Assembly: GCA_027057345.1 (NCBI GenBank)
Contig: JALUIX010000143.1
Span: 1-18,503, forward strand
Direction of reading: 5' to 3'
DNA: 18,503 nucleotides
Source of the DNA: S144-45 sp015494035
Lineage (GTDB): Bacteria > Pseudomonadota > Gammaproteobacteria > Xanthomonadales > Marinicellaceae
In this document: positions 14,013 through 18,503 of the stretch, one piece after another
How the letters are laid out: the number at the start of each line of letters is the position of its first letter
Numbering within the stretch: the stretch's first letter is position 1
The notes under the pieces: model-generated
The model's input: the letters and a program-made list of their open reading frames with translations, nothing else
What the model was told of the DNA's origin: nothing
The model's database searches: none
Translations under genes and position numbers: made by a program

Positions 14013-15358
14013 AGCAATATCTTCTTCATGTCGGCCAAAACTTCGGCCAGGTAAACGCTGAATCGGGCGGCTGCAGCGCCGTCAATCACGCGATGATCAT
14101 AGGACAGTGACAGCGGTAACATCAGGCGTGGAACAAATTCTTCGCCATTCCACAGCGGTTGCATGCGGTGTTTGGACACCCCCAGTATGGCCACCTCCGG
14201 CGCATTGATAATGGGCGTAAAGGCCGTGCCGCCGATGCCGCCGAGGCTGGAAATGGAGAAGGTGCCGCCTTGCAGCTCGCTGGTCTTGAGTTTTTTCGCC
14301 CGCGCCCGCTGGCTGATGTCGGCCAGTTCGCGGGCAATGTCGAAAATACCTTTCTGGTCGGCATTGCGAATCACCGGTACCACCAGTCCGTCGGGCGTGT
14401 CCACGGCCACGCCGATGTGGTAGTAGTTTTTCAGTATCAGGTTTTCGCCCGCCGCATCCAGGGAGGCATTAAAGGTCGGGAACTGTTTCAATGCCCGGGT
14501 CACGGCCTTGACCAGAAAAGCCAGCGGCGTCAGGTTAAACCCCTGGGCCTTGGCCTCGTGCTTGTGTGCTTGCCGGAAACGCTCCAGTTCGGTGATATCG
14601 GCTTCTTCAAACTGGGTCACATGGGGAATACGCACCCAGTTGCGCCACAGGTTTTTGCCTGACAGTTTCTGAATGCGCGACAGGGGCCGGATTTCAACCG
14701 GGCCAAACTGGCTGAAGTCCACTTCCGGCATCTTCGGCAGGCCATCGCCACTGCTGGCCACCGCGCTGGCGCCACTTTGCAGGATGCCCTTGACGAATCG
14801 TTGCACGTCTTCGCGGGTGATGCGGCCCTTGGGCCCGGAACCGGGCACCTGGGCGATATCCACCCCCAGTTCGCGCGCAAACTTGCGAATCGCCGGTGAG
14901 GCATGAGCCACTTTGCCGGGTTTGCGCACACTGGCATCAAAAGGCACTGGCGGCGCCTTGCGTGGCGGTGTTGATGGTGTCGCTGGCGGATTTTCAGAGA
15001 GAGTTTCAGCGGTATCGGTAGCCGCTTGGGTGGATGTTTCTCTGCTGGCTGGCGAGGCAACCGAGTCTGATCCGGCTGTGGCGGCTTTTTCATCGACTGC
15101 GTCGATTTCACCAATTTCCAGCTCCACCACCGCATCGCCCTCGGCCACGCTGTCGCCCTCTTTGATAAGCACGGATTTGACTGTGCCTGAGGCCGGGGCC
15201 GGAATTTCCATGGTGGCCTTGTCGCTTTCCAGCGTAATCAGCGGGTCTTCGGGCTTGACGCTGTCACCGGGTTTGACCAGCACTTCGATCACGTCAACGG
15301 CATCGAAATCGCCAATGTCCGGCACCTGCACGGTGAGGGTTTTGCTCTTGTCGCTCAT
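14009..15358 (-). CDS. aceF: Dihydrolipoamide acetyltransferase (E2 of pyruvate dehydrogenase)
   Basis: 449-aa E2 core protein transferring acetyl from lipoyl to CoA. One lipoyl domain (about 8-84, lipoylated K47 in ESDKATMEIP) is followed by a long Ala/Thr/Pro linker (about 88-150), a peripheral-subunit-binding domain (about 152-190, ASPAIRKFARELGVD and GPKGRITREDV), a second short linker and the catalytic domain (about 222-449). Active-site H422 and D426 lie in SYDHRVIDGA. E. coli AceF has three lipoyl domains; a single one is common elsewhere. A GAGGAG lies about 8 nt upstream of the ATG in the 17-nt gap after aceE, giving a strong ribosome site. The stop overlaps the lpd start as ATGA. 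The complex needs lipoylation by LipA/LipB, not in the window. Confidence 0.97.
   Translation of the reverse strand: MSDKSKTLTVQVPDIGDFDAVDVIEVLVKPGDSVKPEDPLITLESDKATMEIPAPASGTVKSVLIKEGDSVAEGDAVVELEIGEIDAVDEKAATAGSDSVASPASRETSTQAATDTAETLSENPPATPSTPPRKAPPVPFDASVRKPGKVAHASPAIRKFARELGVDIAQVPGSGPKGRITREDVQRFVKGILQSGASAVASSGDGLPKMPEVDFSQFGPVEIRPLSRIQKLSGKNLWRNWVRIPHVTQFEEADITELERFRQAHKHEAKAQGFNLTPLAFLVKAVTRALKQFPTFNASLDAAGENLILKNYYHIGVAVDTPDGLVVPVIRNADQKGIFDIARELADISQRARAKKLKTSELQGGTFSISSLGGIGGTAFTPIINAPEVAILGVSKHRMQPLWNGEEFVPRLMLPLSLSYDHRVIDGAAAARFSVYLAEVLADMKKILL
15201..15244. repeat. Direct repeat copy 2 in the aceF lipoyl domain
   Basis: Partner of the tract at 13864-13907 (43 of 44 bases identical), encoding the same lipoyl-lysine hairpin in E2. 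The copies are 1337 bp apart, start to start. Confidence 0.85.
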
Positions 15359-15375
15359 GGGTTTGGCTCCTCGGC

Positions 15376-18039
15376 TTAGACCAGTCTCGGGTTGGGCTTG
15401 GCCGGATCAATGGCGTACTTCTCTTGTGCCTTGGCGATGGCTGACTTCGGCAGCTCACCGCGTTTAACCAGTTCCACAACCGCAATATAGGCAATAAAGT
15501 GGCGATCCACTTCAAAGAAATGGCGCAGTTTTTCGCGCGTGTCGCTGCGGCCGTAGCCATCGGTACCCAAAGTAGTGTATTCGTCGCCCACAAAGGGCCG
15601 GATCTGCTCGGCGTAGTCCATAACGTAATCGGTGGCCGCAACTATGGGTCCACGGGCATCGCCGAGGCATTTTTCCACATGCGAGACGCGCGGTTTTTTG
15701 TCCGGATTCAGCCGGTTCCAGCGACGCACGTCCTGGGCCTCGCGTTTGAGTTCGGTAAAACTGGGCACGCTCCAGATGTCGCTGTCGACCTTGAAATCCT
15801 TTTTCAGTAGCTCAGCTGCGGCAATGGCTTCGCGCAGGATGGCGCCGGAACCCAGCAGTTGGGCACGGGTCTTGCCCCGGCCGGTACTTTGCAGCTTGTA
15901 CATGCCCTTGATAATGTCCCCTTCGATGCCCTTGGGCATTTCCGGGTGCGTATAGTTCTCATTCAGCAGGGTCAGGTAATAGTACACGTCCTCGCCTTCG
16001 GCATACATGCGCCGCAGGCCGTCCTGCAGTATCACGGCCACTTCGTAGCCAAAGGTCGGGTCGTAGCTGATGCAGTTTGGAATGGTGCTGGCGTACAAGT
16101 GACTCTGGCCGTCCTGATGCTGCAGGCCTTCGCCATTGAGCGTGGTGCGACCGGAGGTGCCGCCAAGCAGGAAGCCGCGACAGCGCATGTCGCCCGCGGC
16201 CCAGGCCAGATCGGCAATGCGCTGGAAGCCGAACATGGAGTAATAGATGAAAAACGGCACCATGGGCACGCCGTAGTTGGCATAGGACGAGGCGGCGGCC
16301 ATCCAGGAGGAAAACGCCCCGGCTTCGGTGATGCCTTCCTGCAACACCTGGCCCTTGTCGTCTTCCTTGTAATACATGAGCTGATCGGCGTCCACGGGAA
16401 TGTACTTCTGGCCTTCGTGGGCATAAATGCCCAGCTGGCGGAACAACCCTTCCATGCCAAAAGTGCGGGCTTCGTCGGCCACAATGGGCACAATGTGGTC
16501 CTTGATGTTCTTGTCCCGCAGCATCAGCGCCAAGGCACGCACAAAGATCATGGTGGTGGACACTTCGCGCTCGCCGGTGCCTTTGAGCAGGGTTTCAAAG
16601 GCGTCCAGCTTCGGGGTTTTCAAGGGCGTATAGGCCACGCGCCGTTGTGGCAGGTAGCCGCCCAGTTCGGCCCGGCGCTCCTTCAGATAACGGATTTCCG
16701 GCGAGTCTTCCGGTGGTTTGTAGTAGGGCACCTCCTCCAGTTGCTCATCGGGAATCGGCACGTGGAAGCGGTCGCGGAAATGCCGGATGGCCTCGACGGG
16801 CATTTTCTTTTGCTGATGGCTGATGTTCAATCCTTCGCCGGATTCGCCCATGCCATAACCCTTGATGGTCTTGGCAATAATTACCGTTGGCTGGCCTTTG
16901 TGGGCCATGGCTTCGGCATAAGCGGCATAGACCTTGTGCGGGTCGTGGCCGCCGCGATTCAAGCGCCAGATGTCTTCATCGGTCATGTGCGCCACCATTT
17001 CTTTCAGTTCCGGGTATTTGCCGAAGAAGTGTTCGCGCACATAGGCGCCGTCACGCGCCTTGTAGGTCTGGTAATCGCCGTCCACGGCCTCTTCCATGCG
17101 TTTACGCAGCAGGCCCTTGGTGTCACGCGCCAGCAGCGGGTCCCAGTAGGAGCCCCAAATGACCTTGATGACATTCCAGCCGGCGCCACGGAAAACGCCT
17201 TCCAACTCCTGAATGATTTTGCCGTTACCGCGCACCGGGCCGTCCAGCCGTTGCAGGTTGGCGTTGATAACAAACACCAGGTTGTCGAGCTTTTCGCGCC
17301 CAGCCAGGGAAATGGCGCCTAAGGATTCCGGTTCGTCGGTTTCGCCATCGCCCAGAAAACACCAGACCTTGCGGTCGGTTATCGGCAGCAGTTCCCGGTG
17401 CTGCATGTACTTCATGAACCGCGCCTGGTAAATGGCCTGAATGGGACCCAGGCCCATGGACACAGTGGGGAACTGCCAGTAATCGGGCATCAGCCACGGG
17501 TGCGGGTAGCTGGACAAGCCCTTGCCGTCCACTTCGCGCCGGAAGTTGTCCAGACGCTCTTCGTCAAAGCGGCCTTCCAGATAGGAACGGGCATAAAAGC
17601 CCGGCGCTGAATGGCCCTGCACATAGAGCAAATCGCTGCCATTGGGGTGATCCGGGCCGCGGAAAAAATGATTGAAACCAACGTCATAGAGCGTCGCGGC
17701 AGAAGCAAAGCTGGCAATGTGGCCGCCCAGGCTGCCAGGGCGACGGTTGGCGCGCACCACCATGGCCATGGCGTTCCAGCGAATAATGGCGCGGATTTTC
17801 CATTCCAGGTCCGGGTTTCCCGGCGAACGTTTTTCCTTGTGCACGGGGATGGTGTTGACGTAAGCCGTGGTGGCCTGATACGGCAGGTGGCCACCGGAAC
17901 GGCGATTCAGGTCAATCAGCTGTTCAATCAGGAAATGCGCGCGCTCCGGCCCTTCCTGGGCGATAACGGCTTCCAGGGCTTCCAGCCATTCGCGGGTTTC
18001 TTCCGGATCATTATCCGGCCGGTTTTTGATGTCTGTCAT
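15376..18039 (-). CDS. aceE: Pyruvate dehydrogenase E1 component, homodimeric type
   Basis: 887 aa, the same length as E. coli AceE. It decarboxylates pyruvate with thiamine diphosphate and reductively acetylates the E2 lipoyl group. Visible landmarks: GGHIASFASAATLYDVGFNHFF (first 20 residues at about 105-124), QGHSAPGFYARS with the active-site His, the ThDP/Mg motif beginning GDGETDEPES at 230 and ending near INAN at about 263, and the E. coli-like GETGEGLNISHQ-type loop (here MGESGEGLNISHQ) of the active-site region. The pyrimidine domain includes VPIVADEARTFGMEGLFRQ. The ATG overlaps the upstream malic-enzyme stop as ATGA, and no strong Shine-Dalgarno is seen, so coupling is likely. There is no sign of the alpha/beta heterotetrameric form. 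No pdhR lies in the window. Confidence 0.98.
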   Translation of the reverse strand: MTDIKNRPDNDPEETREWLEALEAVIAQEGPERAHFLIEQLIDLNRRSGGHLPYQATTAYVNTIPVHKEKRSPGNPDLEWKIRAIIRWNAMAMVVRANRRPGSLGGHIASFASAATLYDVGFNHFFRGPDHPNGSDLLYVQGHSAPGFYARSYLEGRFDEERLDNFRREVDGKGLSSYPHPWLMPDYWQFPTVSMGLGPIQAIYQARFMKYMQHRELLPITDRKVWCFLGDGETDEPESLGAISLAGREKLDNLVFVINANLQRLDGPVRGNGKIIQELEGVFRGAGWNVIKVIWGSYWDPLLARDTKGLLRKRMEEAVDGDYQTYKARDGAYVREHFFGKYPELKEMVAHMTDEDIWRLNRGGHDPHKVYAAYAEAMAHKGQPTVIIAKTIKGYGMGESGEGLNISHQQKKMPVEAIRHFRDRFHVPIPDEQLEEVPYYKPPEDSPEIRYLKERRAELGGYLPQRRVAYTPLKTPKLDAFETLLKGTGEREVSTTMIFVRALALMLRDKNIKDHIVPIVADEARTFGMEGLFRQLGIYAHEGQKYIPVDADQLMYYKEDDKGQVLQEGITEAGAFSSWMAAASSYANYGVPMVPFFIYYSMFGFQRIADLAWAAGDMRCRGFLLGGTSGRTTLNGEGLQHQDGQSHLYASTIPNCISYDPTFGYEVAVILQDGLRRMYAEGEDVYYYLTLLNENYTHPEMPKGIEGDIIKGMYKLQSTGRGKTRAQLLGSGAILREAIAAAELLKKDFKVDSDIWSVPSFTELKREAQDVRRWNRLNPDKKPRVSHVEKCLGDARGPIVAATDYVMDYAEQIRPFVGDEYTTLGTDGYGRSDTREKLRHFFEVDRHFIAYIAVVELVKRGELPKSAIAKAQEKYAIDPAKPNPRLV

Positions 18040-18503
18040 GGGTGTGTCCGGTTGCTTTCGGTTTGGTTGCTGTTTTTCTGGTGCTGTTGGGCGTCCACCA
18101 CCGCCAGCGCGGTCATGTTCACCAGTCGTCGCACGGAGGAATTGGGGCTGAGCACGTGCGCGGGCATGGCACAGCCCAGCAGCATGGGGCCGATGCTGAC
18201 CCCGTCGGTGACGCAGCGCACCATGTTCAAGGTGGTGTTGGCCGCATCCAGATTGGGAAACACAAACAGATTGGCCTTGCCTTTCAGGCGTGAATTGGGG
18301 AACACCTTTTCCCGCAGCGCCGGCATCAGCGCCAGGTCGGCTTCCATTTCCCCTTCGGCTTCCAGTTCCGGTGCCTGCTGTTGCAGCAACTGGAATAGTT
18401 GCCGCATTTTTTCCGCGCTGTCGCCCTCGCGGCTGCCAAAGGTGGAATAGGAAATGAGTGCCGCGCGCGGCTTTTTACCGAAGAGCCGCGCGCGGCACTC
18501 ATT
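18036..18503 (-). CDS. maeB: NADP-type malic enzyme MaeB, C-terminal phosphotransacetylase-like domain (partial)
   Basis: The frame is open from the right edge to a TGA at 18036-18038; about 155 residues are visible. The strings ALISYSTFGS, GEMEADLALMP, ANLFVFPNLDAANT, SIGPMLLG and SVRRLVNMTALAVVDAQ align with the C-terminal phosphotransacetylase-like regulatory domain of large malic enzymes (MaeB), in particular the SVRRIVNM.ALAVVEAQ ending, better than with true Pta. MaeB decarboxylates malate to pyruvate; this domain is thought to bind acetyl-CoA as an allosteric inhibitor rather than to catalyse. The catalytic N-terminus is outside the window, so identity rests on this domain alone. The stop overlaps the aceE ATG (ATGA). 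The first few residues at the edge fall in a perfect inverted repeat and may be an artefact. The tail after AVVDAQ is Gln/Asn-rich and atypical. Confidence 0.82.
   Translation of the reverse strand, partial: NECRARLFGKKPRAALISYSTFGSREGDSAEKMRQLFQLLQQQAPELEAEGEMEADLALMPALREKVFPNSRLKGKANLFVFPNLDAANTTLNMVRCVTDGVSIGPMLLGCAMPAHVLSPNSSVRRLVNMTALAVVDAQQHQKNSNQTESNRTHP
18453..18503. repeat. Perfect 20-bp inverted repeat ending at the last base of the window
   Basis: Arms at 18453-18472 and 18484-18503 are exact reverse complements with an 11-nt loop. Each arm contains the 12-bp palindrome GCCGCGCGCGGC. It lies within the malic enzyme coding region, not at a gene end, and has no T tract, so it is not a terminator. 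See the corresponding finding on a possible fold-back artefact. Confidence 0.9.

Noticed and set aside
15859..17322. 487-codon plus-strand open frame antisense to aceE
   Set aside because: It lies wholly opposite a clear aceE gene in GC-rich DNA, its translation is His/Gly/Val-rich with no recognisable domain, and it has no neighbouring plus-strand genes. It is a shadow frame.

Overview
The window is an 18.5-kb, gene-dense stretch in which every supported gene reads leftwards (minus strand). Protein identities (E. coli-like Tdk, 887-aa homodimeric-type AceE, Fmt-RsmB-DUF4390-NtrY order) indicate a gammaproteobacterium of moderately high GC. The genus cannot be named from this sequence. A dihydrolipoyl dehydrogenase carrying its own lipoyl domain, and the OmpA/coiled-coil gene pair at the left edge, are reminiscent of environmental (for example sulfur- or methylotrophic) gamma- and betaproteobacteria; that is a weak inference.

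Right to left, which is the transcription direction: (1) 18503-12234 is a central-carbon operon: the C-terminal end of a MaeB-type malic enzyme, then aceE, aceF and lpd. Three of its junctions are very tight (ATGA, 17 nt, ATGA). The operon can convert malate to pyruvate to acetyl-CoA. (2) 12021-9883 is a cytoplasmic PAS-PAS-GGDEF-EAL cyclic-di-GMP protein, preceded by an extended -10 promoter candidate. (3) 9843-2390 is a long, tightly packed run: tdk, fmt, rsmB, a DUF4390 gene, an NtrY-like membrane histidine kinase, a DUF2007 gene and an ALDH3-type aldehyde dehydrogenase. Most junctions overlap or nearly overlap. (4) 2284-1589 is a stand-alone OmpR/PhoB-type response regulator with its own promoter candidate. 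(5) 1423-1 is a two-gene unit of a coiled-coil protein and a membrane protein that runs off the window. The latter has a large cytoplasmic N-terminal region, apparently roadblock-like, before one transmembrane helix.

Most of the region is housekeeping: pyruvate oxidation, thymidine salvage, initiator-tRNA formylation and 16S rRNA methylation. The points of interest are the left-edge envelope pair with a possible small-GTPase link; an NtrY-like kinase with no NtrX beside it; a thymidine kinase whose usual zinc ligands are mostly missing; a 43/44-bp direct DNA repeat between the lipoyl domains of E2 and E3; and a perfect 20-bp inverted repeat ending exactly at the last base, which may be an assembly fold-back.

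No tRNA, rRNA, CRISPR array, insertion sequence or convincing intrinsic terminator was found. No intergenic gap exceeds about 215 bp.
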